Assembly (NCBI RefSeq): GCF_000346465.2
Contig: NC_034015.1
Location: forward strand, 9,852,766-9,916,765
Source: Prunus persica
Taxonomy: Eukaryota > Streptophyta > Magnoliopsida > Rosales > Rosaceae
Reading direction: 5' to 3'
DNA: 64,000 nucleotides
Shown here piece after piece: positions 1 to 10,881 of this stretch. Positions within the stretch are counted from its first letter, which is position 1, and every line of letters begins with the position of its first letter. The translations under genes were made by a program, and so were the position numbers. Under the pieces are notes generated by a model. The model saw only the letters and a program-made list of their open reading frames with translations, did not search any database and was not told the origin of the DNA.

Positions 1-679
1 TTTAAAATTAATGAAAAGACAAATATGTCCTCATTTTTAACGGAAAAGTTGACTCAGATGACGGAAATGACAATTTCAGAAAAGTGGAGGTATAATTAAA
101 GTACCACGGTAACAATTTAGCAAGTAAAGTAAAGTTGGGGCATAGTCCAGGGACCATTGCTACAATTTAGCCTATATATAGTGATCTTTAAATAAAAAAA
201 ATTATTTTTTTCCCAATTTTTGTTTATTGATAAGAGTAGTTTAGAACATTATCCATTACTACTAGACCATTACCCGAGTCTGTTGTTCCTTTTTCAGTTT
301 TACTTTTGCAAAGTTATTACTCGTATAAAGAATTTAGCATTTTTCATGTTTAGTACTCATATTTTACACATACATATTTATTTTTCATGTTTAATACACT
401 TTTGTTTTTAACAAAATTTTCAATAATACACATAAAATTCATGTATTATACACAAAATACTCACATATTATTGAATAAAAATAAAATTTATTAAGTAAAT
501 AATAATTAAAACATAACTACTAATTACAGTAATTCAAAAAGAGAAATTCAGATTATGCTATTCAATGGGTATAGCTGCACGGCTATACTTTCGAAAAAAA
601 TTCTATTTGTAGAGTAATTCTAGTTATAATTGAATTTCAAACAAAAAAATAACACCTTTGTCCAAAGCCAATTTCAAAC
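1..679. other. gene-free AT-rich stretch
   Basis: I see no coding exon, RNA gene or recognisable transposon terminus here. The sequence is AT-rich with homopolymer runs. Short open frames are too biased and too short to support a gene. Confidence 0.6.
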
Positions 680-1500
680 GAAAAAATAAACTCCAATAAA
701 TATATACCTTTCACCTACGTAACTAGTAAACAATCAAATAATAATAACCTGCATAATCTTCATACGATTAAATATATAATCTTCATACTACCAAAAAAGA
801 AATATATAATCTCCACAAAAGTCTTTATCCATGACCGTACTTTGTTTTGTGATGAATGTGAAGAGATAAGATAGAAGAAGATAGATAGATGAATAGATAG
901 AATGACTTTCACAGCACAAGGCGTTGCTGTTGCTTCTGGGAGATTGTGTCTGCAACGCTAACGTGAAAAAAGAAGTTGGAGCGTCTTGGAACTTCTTAGT
1001 GTGAGTTTTTTTTTAATTTTTTTAAAATTTTTTTTTTAAAGGTGTTTTGGAATTATGGTAAAGTGATAAAGGTATTTTTGGAAGTTATTAAGGGCATGTT
1101 TACATATCAGTAATGGGTATGGGAGGAAATGGAATGATTTCCATTCCCGACTTCCCCTGCGTTTACTTGCAATCAGGAATGAAAAAATAAGTGGGCCCCA
1201 CCTCAAAATCCTTAATCACATCCCCTCAGAACTATGTATCAGATCAACTATGGGGAGTAGTCAGTACAATTCTCATTCCTATTTTCTCTTAGTAACTTCC
1301 AAAAATACCATTACCACTTTACCATAACACTCCAAACCCTAAAAAAAATAAAAACTCATGCCAAGAGACGCTCAAACCCTAAAAAAAATAATAACTCATT
1401 TCCAAGAAGTTCCATGTATTTAATGTATGAAGATTATGCATGTTATTATTATTTGATTGTTTACTAGTTACGTAGGTGAAACATATATATTTATTGGAGA
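680..1500. repeat. large foldback (inverted repeat) running into the assembly gap
   Basis: The segment at about 680-1090 is the reverse complement, with small changes, of about 1296-1500. Both arms share the motif ttactagttacgtaggtg, the GT-rich stretch before it, and a stretch reading tatggtaaagtg. Between the arms sits a 200-bp MITE-like unit (1091-1295). The right arm is cut by the run of N at 1501, so its full length is unknown. I read it as a foldback element or an inverted duplication of non-coding DNA. Confidence 0.75.
1091..1295 (+). mobile_element. MITE-like unit beginning gggcatgtttac, copy 1
   Basis: The unit starts with gggcatgtttacatatcag and carries a central purine-rich block and the motif gtgggccccacctcaaaat. 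A second copy lies in reverse orientation at 1985-2188 with nearly the same sequence throughout. Similar termini (aaacatgcca) occur near 11475 and 43259, so this is a dispersed family. It has no coding capacity. The superfamily cannot be fixed from these copies; the flanking TTA is compatible with a Harbinger-type target but this is not proven. Confidence 0.6.
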
Positions 1501-1923
1501 NNNNNNNNNNNNNNNNNNNNNNNNNNNNNNNNNNNNNNNNNNNNNNNNNNNNNNNNNNNNNNNNNNNNNNNNNNNNNNNNNNNNNNNNNNNNNNNNNNNN
1601 NNNNNNNNNNNNNNNNNNNNNNNNNNNNNNNNNNNNNNNNNNNNNNNNNNNNNNNNNNNNNNNNNNNNNNNNNNNNNNNNNNNNNNNNNNNNNNNNNNNN
1701 NNNNNNNNNNNNNNNNNNNNNNNNNNNNNNNNNNNNNNNNNNNNNNNNNNNNNNNNNNNNNNNNNNNNNNNNNNNNNNNNNNNNNNNNNNNNNNNNNNNN
1801 NNNNNNNNNNNNNNNNNNNNNNNNNNNNNNNNNNNNNNNNNNNNNNNNNNNNNNNNNNNNNNNNNNNNNNNNNNNNNNNNNNNNNNNNNNNNNNNNNNNN
1901 NNNNNNNNNNNNNNNNNNNNNNN
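1501..1923. other. assembly gap (423 N)
   Basis: An unbroken run of N. Open frames that cross it are meaningless. It falls inside a nest of inverted repeats, which is a likely reason why the assembly failed here. Confidence 0.99.
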
Positions 1924-1984
1924 CGATTTTTATAAATTCTTAGATTCCTTACTTTTTCTATTATTGATACATAAACATGCCCTA

Positions 1985-2188
1985 AGAGAAAACAGGAATG
2001 GGAATCGTATCGACTACTCCCCCTTAGTTGATCTGATACTTAGTTCTGAAGGGACGTGATTACGGATTTTGAGGTGGGGCCCACTTATTTTTTCATTCCT
2101 GATTGCAAGTAAACACAGGGGAAGTCAGGAATGGAAATCATTCTCTTTCCTCCCATACCCATTACTGATACGTAAACATGCCCTGAAA
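1985..2188 (-). mobile_element. MITE-like unit, copy 2 (inverted)
   Basis: Reverse complement of the unit at 1091-1295, ending in cgtaaacatgccc. A second partial terminus with the same motif (gatacataaacatgccc) directly adjoins it at about 1967-1984, so two units may lie head to tail. Its outer end abuts the villin-derived fragment, so it marks one border of that duplication. Confidence 0.6.
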
Positions 2189-2785
2189 GTAATTTGACTA
2201 CTTTCACTATCATTCTCATCCTGCATTGTCTCTTGCTTTGGTTCGGAATAAACCCCATTGTTTTCAGATGCAGGTCCTTCACCAGTCTCCTTGACTTCAG
2301 GAACTTCCTGAGATCCATCTGTTTCAGAGAAAGCATTTTCACTTTTTGCTTCAGCTGCAATGCGCAAGTACCCAGTTTCAGATTCACAAGAACAAAGACG
2401 AAGTGAAATCGTCAAGAAAGCAACAGATCTGACGTTAGGGCTAGTGTGTTATGCTTAGGACTAATGGGGAGGGACATTGGAAAACATCACAAGCATTGGT
2501 TTTCACTTAGATCAATAGCCAAAAAAGAACTTGCACTTTGTTGGTATATCAGCCTTCCAAATTATCTTATATAACTCACAAGTAGGGTCAACTATGTTGT
2601 CTAACAGAGCAGAAAAATGAAAGCATTGGAGAGATATAAGTTACCATTCCATATATCTATCGAATTGAATTTTAAAAGCATCCCTACCACTAACTTAGAC
2701 AACCAAAAGAAAGAACAATAACCCTCATTCAAGTTCCTTACAAATGATGTGTCTGAATTAAACACACCACCATCCAATCAAAAGG
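2189..2785 (-). pseudogene. truncated copy of villin exon 22 and its upstream intron
   Basis: This stretch matches the villin gene in the same window (about 12290-12975). It copies most of the linker-region exon encoding the acidic [20 protein letters not shown] segment and then the adjoining intron. Compared with the functional exon it has small indels and substitutions, including a changed splice region near 2365 and loss of the following exon. It keeps the same orientation as villin. One end is bounded by a MITE, and the homology fades before the Copia insertion. It has no promoter or start and is a segmental fragment, not a gene. Confidence 0.85.
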
Positions 2786-3024
2786 CCTCTCAACAATCCT
2801 AAAAAAGTTCATGGAAATAGTGAAAAGAATAAACGGCAATTGGTAATGAACCCAAGCGACTCAATTTTCACGTTATAATGTTTTTGTTAATAATCCAGAA
2901 ATATTTTCAAAGATGATCCTCTATTGAAACCACAATTAAGAACATCAAACAACTTATTTAGTACACACCGCATGAGGTCAACATTTGATATGGAAGAGAC
3001 AATATCCATATTCTTCCTAGATTG

Positions 3025-3231
3025 AGTCAAACAATATGGGTAGAATATTTTTCAGGTTCTATTTCATTCTCCAAAAGAAGGTATTTATAGTACAATGATG
3101 TAACTCTAGTAGGGTAAAACTAGGAAACAAGATAAAAACCTAATTCCACAACATCTGTACAAAAAGGAAAGAAATATAATCCTAATAAACTAGGAAATAA
3201 ATATCCTAATTAATGTAGGATCTCGCTAACA
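3025..3231 (-). repeat. 3' LTR of the Copia element
   Basis: A 207-bp direct repeat of 7020-7226. On the minus strand it starts with TGTTAGCGAG, directly after the polypurine tract. Alignment by eye gives about 14 mismatches and no large gap. Confidence 0.92.
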
Positions 3232-3240
3232 CTCCCCCTC
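3232..3240 (-). other. polypurine tract of the Copia element
   Basis: Read on the minus strand this is gagggggag immediately before the TG that starts the 3' LTR. This is the expected place and composition of the plus-strand priming site of an LTR retrotransposon. Confidence 0.85.
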
Positions 3241-6200
3241 AACTTGGAGCAAAGATGTTACGTATGCCCAACTTGTCAAGCGAGTTGAGAAAGACAGTAG
3301 TAGACACAGCTTTCGTAAGAACGTTTGCCAGTTGATACTCGGATGATATAAACGGAAAAGAAATAATTTCAGCATCCAACTTTTCTTTAACAAAATGTCG
3401 ATCAACCTCCACGTACTTTGTACGATCATGTTGCATAGGATTATGCGCAATTGCAATTGCAGCTTTATTATCACAATACAAATCCATGGGTTTCTGGGGT
3501 CTAAACCCAAGATCTCTCAACAATCTTCTCAACCATAGTAATTCACACACACCTTGAGCTATCCCACGGTACTCGACCTCGGCACTAGACATAGACATCA
3601 CTTTTTGCTTTTTACTCATCCAAGTAACAAGATTATTACCAACAAATATGAAATACCCAGACGTAGAACGTCTATTAGTAACTGAACCAGCCCAATCAGC
3701 ATCCGTATACCCTTCCACATCTGTATGACCATACTTGTAAAACATTAACCCCTTTCCAGGAGTTACTTTCAGATACCTCAATATGCGTATCACAGCACCC
3801 ATATGATCTTTACTAGGAGAATGCATAACCTGACTCACTACACTCACTGCATATGCAATATCAGGACGTGTATGAGATAAATAAATCAATTTCCCCACAA
3901 GTCGTTGATAACGCTCTTTATCTGTAGGGACTTGATCAGGATACAACCCCAACTTATGATTCTATTCACTAGGGGTATCAATTGGTTTACAATCTAACAT
4001 TCCAGTCTCTGCAAGTAAATCAAAAATATACTTTCTTTGAGACAGAAAGATACCATGTTTAGATCTGGCAACTTTAATCCCAAGAAAGTACTTCAAATTA
4101 TCCAATGACTTCATCTCAAACTCGGAAGCCAGATACTTATGAAGATTTTGCATTTCTGCCTGATCATCTCCAGTCACAATCATATCATCAACATAAATAA
4201 TTAAAGCTGTCAATTTACCTTTATGACGCTTTAGAAACAAAGTATGGTCTGAGTTACTCTGCACATACCCAAATTTCTTCATAGATGCTGCAAATCTCCC
4301 GAACCACGCTCTTGGAGATTGCTTCAATCCATATAAAGACTTCCGCAGCTTACACACAACACCCTCCTTTGAGGTTACATGAATACCAGAAGGGAGATCC
4401 ATGTAAATTTCCTCCTTGAGGTCACCATGTAGAAACACATTTTTGACATTGAATTGTAATAACGGTCAGTCGTGGTTAGCAGCCAGGGACAATAGTATAT
4501 GCACAGTATTGAGCTTTGCTACTGGAGCAAAGGTCTCTAAATAATTAACTCCATAGGTCTGAGTATAACCCTTTGCTACCAATCTAGCCTTGTAACGGTC
4601 AATGGAACCATCAGCTTTATGCTTCAAAGTAAACACCCATCTGCATCCAACAACTTTCTTCCCTTGGGGCAAAGGAACTAAATCCCATGTTTTATTCTTG
4701 TTCAAGGCATCCATTTCAACATTCATGGTATCCATCCATTTGGGATTAAATAAAGCATCCTGCAACTTAGTTGGCACACATACACTAGATAATTGACACA
4801 AATATGATGCATATGACTTAGACAAACGATGAGTTGACACACAATGGCTAATGAGATATTTATACTTGGCATGTATATCAGGAGAATATTGTATTTTAGA
4901 TTTCCCACGAGTGGTTCGTGGGGGTAACTGATAAGTTGACACAGATAGATCATTATAAATTACCTCACTTGATTCACTATCACGAGTAGATTAGGGCACT
5001 GGCAGGGCAGAGGGGGGTATTGCATCAAACTCATCCATACAAGAATCACTGTAATTATTTTCAGATACAGGCGACTAATCACTTGTTTCAGTGTGACCGG
5101 TCGTTTCGACACTGAGAGCACCTGCTTCTTCTCCAGATATGGGCGACTGGTCGAGTTCCAAAAGGCGATCAGTCATTTCTTCACAGGGACCACAAGTTTC
5201 ATCTTCATATATGGGCGACCGATCACTTGCTTCAGTGCGACAAGTCGTTTCCTTCCTGAAAGTAGTATCTTCAAACACATCATTCTCCAATCCAAGACTC
5301 TCCAATTCTCTCCTCCTCTCCCCCTGAATTGGAGATGAATGAGAGACATAATAGGGCACTTCTTCAGGAAAGTCACGTCCAAAGTAATATGCACCTTCTG
5401 GGTAGGTGGATGATATCACTTAAAACCTTTCTGAGTAGAAGAGTAACCAATAAAAACACATCACAGAGCACAAGGATCAAGTTTACTCTGTTGATGAGAG
5501 TAGACATGAACATAGGCAACACATCCAAAAAATTTAGAGGGCAACTTGGAGACTGAGACAAGGGAAACATGGTCACTAAACACATCATGTGGAGTCTTGA
5601 AATTAAGAACCCGGCTAGGAGTACGATTAATCAAATATGCAGCAGATAAAACAGTATGCCCCCAAAGATGATGGGGAACGGACATGTCCAGCATAAGGAA
5701 GCGGGCAGCTTCAAGTAACTAACGATTCTTATGTTCAAACACACCATTCTACTGAGGAGTAAATGGAGTTGTCGTTTGGTGAATAATACCTTGAGCAAGG
5801 AAGAAAGATGCCAAAGTGTTATTCACATATTCACCTCCGTTATCAGTCCGGAATGCTTTGACCCGAGCATGAAACTGAGTAGACACCATAGTACAGAACT
5901 CTGGAAGGATGGAAGCAACATTATGTTTATTTTTCAGCAAAAAAACCCAAGTGAGTCGGGTACAATCATCAATAAATGTGACGAACCAACGAAATCCGTT
6001 CGAAGTAACGCGAGCCGGACCCTACACATCAGAATGCACTAAATCAAAAGGCTTTGCAGCTTTACTGTCACTCAAAGGAAACACAGTGAGATGACTCTTG
6101 GCCAAAATACATGTCTCACACTTAAAACTGGACTCATCACAAGAGTCGAATAAAGATGGAAACAGACGCTTAAGGTAGCCAAATGACCGGTGTCCTAAGC

Positions 6201-6716
6201 GACGATGCCATAACCAAATTTGTTGTTTGTCTTTGACACTGCAACTTTGAACAGTATTAACGACACGAGCACGAACTGGTGCAGAAGGCAATGTCAAATA
6301 ATATAACCCCCCTATTAGTTTACCATGCCCAATCGTCTCGTGAGTCTTGAGATCCTGAAAAGAGCAATGTGTAGGATAGAAAGTAGCAGAAACATTAAGT
6401 GTATCAAGTAATCGACCAACAGATACAAGTTACAATTGATATTGGGAACTAGTAACGCACGAGATAAAGACAAAGTAGGAGTGAGAGAGATTGTACCCTC
6501 ACCAGTAATTGGAGAGGGCAAGCCATTAGCACTAGTTATGTATGGGTCACGGGTGTTACTAGACAACTCATCAAAAAATTTAGCATCATAAGTCATATGA
6601 TCGGAAGCACCAGTGTCAATTATCCAAGTATTAGAGCCAGTACCTGGAATAGAATCATAAACACACAAATTTGCAGAGGCAGCAATAACAGCACCAACAA
6701 TGGAGTTATCACCCAT
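3239..6716 (-). pseudogene. broken Copia pol (protease, integrase, RT, RNase H)
   Basis: Domain pieces in several frames, 5' to 3' on the minus strand. The protease-like DTGASDHMT motif lies in 6315-6716. The GAG-pre-integrase HHCC-type region (WHRRLGH, CETCILAKS) lies in 6022-6297. Integrase core pieces (RTDNGGEY) lie in 5749-5940 and 5461-5694. The reverse transcriptase N-part (KARLVAKGYTQ, ETFAPVAK) is at 4466-4942, and the catalytic YVDDM with FLHGDL is at 3962-4438. RNase H (DADWAGS, YCDNKAAI) is at 3239-3952. Stops and frameshifts separate these blocks, so no continuous polyprotein can be made. Family assignment rests on Copia-specific domain order and motifs. Confidence 0.92.
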
Positions 6717-7005
6717 GAGTGCAGCAGAAACTCAATAGATCACGGTAGAGTATACAACGGAACACAGCAGAGGCACAAATGCGGCAGATGCAAGAAGACA
6801 GGCATGAACACAGCAGAGTACACAGCGGAACACAGCAAAGGCACAAATACGGCAGATGCACGAACACATGAATGACACAAACACAGTAAAGGCACGAATA
6901 CGACAACACAACACACAAACCCAGGAGGGCACACATGGCACAGATAGAAGAAAAAAAAAAGGGATAAAACACGGGTGGGCACAATACACAGGTCACTAGA
7001 AAAGT
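6717..7005 (-). repeat. short degenerate repeats in place of gag
   Basis: Between the protease region and the primer-binding site, where a 5' leader and gag of over 1 kb would be expected, there are only about 290 bp. They consist of imperfect repeats of a unit resembling cacagcagaggcacaaat, with variants at about 6765, 6830 and 6880. No capsid or zinc-knuckle motif is visible. This points to an internal deletion of gag with local repeat expansion. Confidence 0.7.
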
Positions 7006-7019
7006 TGGCTCTGATGCCA
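7006..7019 (-). other. primer-binding site (initiator Met tRNA type)
   Basis: On the minus strand it reads tggcatcagagcca, immediately inside the 5' LTR. It differs by one base from the TGGTATCAGAGC site, complementary to initiator methionine tRNA, used by many plant Copia elements. Confidence 0.85.
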
Positions 7020-7226
7020 AGTCAAATAATATGGGTATAATATTTTTCAGGTTCTATTTCATTCTCCAAAAGAAGGTAATTATAGTACAAGGATGTAACC
7101 CTAGTAGGGTCAAACTAGGAAATAAGATAAAAACCTAATTACACAATATCTGTACAAAAAGAAAAGAAATATAATTCTAATAAACTAGGAAATAAATATC
7201 CTAATTAAGCTAAGATCTCGCTAACA
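7020..7226 (-). repeat. 5' LTR of the Copia element
   Basis: Direct repeat partner of 3025-3231, same length, ending in ctaaca on the plus strand (TGTTAG start on the minus strand). It would carry the element's promoter. No intact downstream frame remains. Confidence 0.92.
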
Positions 7227-9207
7227 AATTGCACATGAAATCTAGTCATTATGTGACCTAGAAGGATAATTATCTTAAAGAAAAGCATTGCTATGTGATA
7301 ATGTGTTAAAGATTAGCCAATGAATGTGTCAGAAAGTTAGCTTCCCGATGCACATGAACCAACTATAGATGTCGGCATTGAGAATGTAAAAACTGAATGT
7401 CCAGAACAAGTGATCCAATTCAGCATGCTATGGAAGCATGATCAGTGAGAATATTAACAAGGACGGTTTTCAACCAATCATGAATGTTTACTTAACTTAC
7501 CTAAAATAGGTACTGGAATTATCTTCATTCATGACTTCTCCTGTGATTATTAACAAATGGGTGTTGGAAACATTCAGTTTCATGAATTTTTTTATCTATT
7601 TAATACGTTTACAATCACATATGGAATCAACAGGTATGTGAGTTCTACGCAAATTGGGGTGGGCGTCTACAAAGCCCAGCTGCCTATCAAAAACCCTACT
7701 AGCCCATCAATCAATTTCAGGCTTGCTTGCCTAGACTTCCCCAGCCAGAAGCCCAGTCTATTACGCAGGCTTCGCTTAGCTTATCCGTGAACCTCCCTTG
7801 TTGGGTTCTTCACCTGTGTTGTTGCCTTCTTCTTCAGTTGAATCAGTTGTTTGTTCTTTCAGTGACAGCCTCACATTCTCACTTATTTTCCCATTTTGGC
7901 ATTTTCAACCCAATCTTTCAGCCTTGAATTGCTTCCAAAGGGCCAAAAGGTATTTCTTCTTTGACATCATAGTTTTCCTTTTTCTTTTTTTTTTCCTTCA
8001 TGTTTATAGTCTCATTTCTTAGTTATAATCTCAAAGTGGGAATAAATTTTTCTTATCTATTTAATTTTGGGTATATATGTTATTTATACAGATATATATA
8101 TCAGTGTCAGTTTCAATTTTCAGTGGAGTTTGAAGAAAAATTGGTCGAACTATAAATTTTTTTAAGGTTTCTGTTGAAAAAGCAAAATTAATTTTTTAAA
8201 TAGTGGGCAGCTGCTTACTCTCTTTTCTCATAATAAAGTCCTCATTTCTAGTTTAAGTGTTACTTGATCTTAGTTGCTTAGTTCGAAACCAACACATCCC
8301 TTCTCCCAAGTTTTTGTTTTTGTTTTGAAGTCATAGATTAGATCATAAAAGGTTTGGTAATCAGGAACTCAGAGTTTGAGCTGAAATTTAAATTTACAAG
8401 TCTAATATAGACTATATAGGACATAAAGAGGAGTGAGAAATAAAGTTTTGTTTAGGAAATGGTGGTTTGGAGGAAGATTGGTTTGTGTGAGACTGAGAGA
8501 TTGTCAATGTTTCTTAAAAGTCCATTCAGAATTATTTATGTAAAGAGTTCTTTGTAAATATGCAGTTGATGCCTTTCATGGATGATAAAGCGAGGAAGTT
8601 GCTTTGCTGATGCAACAGGGAGGAATTTGGGAGGATTATTTGAAGTGGATAGGATTATTTAGTCCTACAAATTTAGAGAACTGTATTGGATAACGCAAGT
8701 GCAAAGTTTTTCTTTTGTTATTTTATGTTTCCAGTTAAAAACCTGTAATCTTTTTTAGTACATCCCCACACCTCAATCCTCACTGAAACCACCAAATCAA
8801 ACCCAAGCTGCCCCATTCTTTTGGTTGAGTTCTGTAGTTATGGTTTTTCAGTGGGTTTTAGTGTTGTTTGGGTTCTCTCTATTCATTAGACTACTTCCTT
8901 TCAGAATGTTGAGGTGCATTTTCTCTCTATTTTTTTTCTCTTTCCGAATGATAGAAATAACTGGTCCATATTGCATATATTACAAATTACTGGCCTTTCA
9001 AAACTTGTATATTCCTAGACAATAAACTCATGGGCTATTCTAATTTATCAGGAGTTATAGATGAGGTCTTGGATTTGTATTATTGAATCCATGATGTATT
9101 CTTTCATCACGCTTGTATTTCGTCCTGTTTACTTAGGAATCATTTGTGGAGCCCCCTTCAGTGGAAGATCAAGTCCAAGAGAGAGGGAGAGAAAGAGTCC
9201 AGCATCA
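7227..9207 (+). promoter_or_regulatory. upstream region and probable 5' UTR with intron of the quinone oxidoreductase gene
   Basis: No coding exon is visible. A C/T-rich stretch at about 7700-7950 could be the untranslated first exon, with a possible donor at 7950 (aaaag|gtattt). Possible acceptors lie near 9051 (tttatcag) and 9136 (cttag) before the start codon. The frame is open upstream to 9061, but that extension is poorly conserved in character. Exact transcript ends need RNA data. Confidence 0.45.
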
Positions 9208-10185
9208 ATGAAGGCTGTAGTGATAACCACTCCAGGTGGACCGGAGGTCCTCCAACTACAAGAAGTTGAAGACCCAGAACTCAAAGGCGATGAGGTCCTA
9301 ATAAAAGTTGAGGCCACGGCGCTGAACCGAGCCGACATTCTTCAGAGGAAGGGCATGTACCCACCACCCCCAGGTTCCAGCCCATACCTGGGTCTCGAAT
9401 GTTCTGGAACCATTGAGGCCGTTGGGAAGCAAGTGTCACACTGGCAAGTCGGTGACGAGGTGTGTGCTCTTCTTAGCGGAGGAGGGTATGCTGAGAAGGT
9501 GGCTGTTCCAGCTGGACAAGTCCTTCTTGCTCCACCTGGTGTTTCTTTGCAGGATGCTGCTAGTTTTCCCGAGGTTTCATGCACTGTTTGGTCGACTGTG
9601 TTTATGATGAGTAGGCTATCTGCTGGTGAAACATTTTTGGTTCATGGGGGCTCCAGTGGAATTGGTACATTTGCAATTCAGATAGCTAAATACTGGGGAG
9701 CAAAGGTGTTTGTCACAGCAGGAAGTAAGGAAAAGTTAGCTTTTTGCAAGAATCTTGGAGCTGACGTATGCATCAATTACAAGACGGAGGATTTTGTTGC
9801 GCGGGTAAAGGAAGAAACGGGTGGCAAGGGTGTTGATGTTATCTTGGATATCATAGGGGCAGAGTACTTTCGGCGGAACCTTGACAGCTTAAGTTTTGAT
9901 GGGAGGCTTTTTGTTATTGGGACGATGGGTGGTGCTGTTACAGAAATAGATCTTCGTGTTGTGCTTTCGAAGCGCCTTACCATCCAAGCTGCCGGCTTGC
10001 GATACAGAAGTCCAGAAAACAAAGCAGCGATTGTTAGGGAGGTGGAAAACAACGTGTGGCCTGCAATTGTGGCTGGCAAGGTGAAACCTGTGGTCTACAA
10101 GTATTTTCCATTATCTAAAGCAGCAGAGGCTCACCGGCTCATGGAAAGCAGCAAGCACATTGGAAAGATTCTGCTTCTTCCCTGA
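9208..10185 (+). CDS. quinone oxidoreductase, PIG3/TP53I3-type (zinc-independent MDR family)
   Basis: A single coding exon gives 325 residues if translation starts at the internal ATG at 9208 (MKAVVITTPGG). The frame is open back to 9061, but those 49 extra residues are unlike the family, so I chose the later start. The N-terminal GroES-like half carries ALNRADILQRKG and YLGLECSG. The Rossmann half carries the nucleotide-binding HGGSSGIG at about residues 146-153 and GAKVFVTAGSKEKL. No structural or catalytic zinc cysteines are present, as expected for this NADPH-dependent quinone reductase branch. Length is typical (about 325-335). The probable role is cytosolic reduction of quinones and other reactive carbonyls. 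It is intact with no frameshift; the nearest features are transposon remnants on both sides. Confidence 0.93.
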   Translation: MKAVVITTPGGPEVLQLQEVEDPELKGDEVLIKVEATALNRADILQRKGMYPPPPGSSPYLGLECSGTIEAVGKQVSHWQVGDEVCALLSGGGYAEKVAVPAGQVLLAPPGVSLQDAASFPEVSCTVWSTVFMMSRLSAGETFLVHGGSSGIGTFAIQIAKYWGAKVFVTAGSKEKLAFCKNLGADVCINYKTEDFVARVKEETGGKGVDVILDIIGAEYFRRNLDSLSFDGRLFVIGTMGGAVTEIDLRVVLSKRLTIQAAGLRYRSPENKAAIVREVENNVWPAIVAGKVKPVVYKYFPLSKAAEAHRLMESSKHIGKILLLP

Positions 10186-10698
10186 TGATATGAATGTTAA
10201 GTATTTTCAACTCAAATAAACAACATGGTTCAGAGTCTTCAGACCTTGTGAGCAGCTGGGGTCTATCGTCTAGGATAATGTTTAATTTGCATAGCTTAAG
10301 TTGTTTAATACTCTTGTATTATGAGAATTAAATCAAGGTTAATGGATAAATTTCGGGATATTTTTAGGTTTGGTTTTAATGCGTTTGATTTAACTTTTAA
10401 CATAATCTTGTGGTTGAGATTAATTTGGTCATGGCTGAAAAGAGCCTTACTCGAAAAATAAGGTGAGAATAAAGGTCATGGCTGGAACAAGATTTAACAT
10501 GGCCACAACATATGTTGTTGAAGTTAGAACTAGGCTCTTAACACGAATAATGAATAATAAACATTAGTTACCCAAGTAGCCTGCAGAGAAAAGCTTTCAG
10601 CAGTACCATCCATGTTAGGTTTGTTATATCGTCTCTGTAAATTGAGAATAACTAATATTAATTGCAATCTGTAGTGAGATCAGCCTAAAATGAAATGA
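10186..10698. other. 3' flank of the quinone oxidoreductase gene
   Basis: AT-rich sequence with candidate polyadenylation signals (for example aataaa at about 10215). No coding segment is seen. Confidence 0.5.
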
Positions 10699-10881
10699 TT
10701 AAGAGGCAGGAAGATACATTTCTACCATTGTAGCAGCACCAAACAACATTCCGTACGCCACAAGGATGGTCAGGTTCATCCCATCCTGGGATGCTAGTTT
10801 ATGCAAAATATTCAGAACCGTGTACAATATTTGAACAGCTATCATGACGGCTATGGACTTCATTTTCTGAGAAGAAATCAT
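10699..10881 (-). pseudogene. isolated first-exon-like remnant of a WAT1-related (EamA/nodulin MtN21) transporter
   Basis: The 60-codon frame encodes a hydrophobic segment with the family-like run VLNILHKLASQDGMNLT followed by ILVAYGMLFGAATM. This resembles the first transmembrane helices of plant WAT1-related drug/metabolite transporters, where DGMN and LVAYR are conserved; here AYG replaces AYR. No later exons with EamA helices are visible on the minus strand before villin or further left. A possible donor (atg|gtagaa) lies near 10730. I treat it as a gene fragment; an intact gene would need about 300 more codons. Confidence 0.6.

Larger units (their letters stand above)
3025..7226 (-). mobile_element. 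degenerate Ty1/Copia LTR retrotransposon
   Basis: A 4.2-kb element on the minus strand with two 207-bp LTRs, a primer-binding site next to the right LTR and a polypurine tract next to the left LTR. Order from the 5' end: protease-like region, GAG-pre-integrase zinc region, integrase, reverse transcriptase, RNase H. Integrase before reverse transcriptase identifies Copia. Flanking pentamers gattg (3020-3024) and aattg (7227-7231) match at four of five bases, consistent with an old 5-bp target duplication. The frame is broken many times and gag is absent, so it cannot be autonomous. The LTRs differ at about 14 of 207 positions, so the insertion is not recent. Confidence 0.93.

Noticed and set aside
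1457..2059. Open frame across the N gap
   Set aside because: It consists mainly of unknown residues and repeat-derived sequence.
2194..2406. Plus-strand open frame over the villin fragment
   Set aside because: It is the opposite strand of the copied villin exon.
9061..9207. 49-residue N-terminal extension of the quinone oxidoreductase
   Set aside because: It does not resemble the family and probably lies in leader or intron sequence; the family start MKAVV is at 9208.
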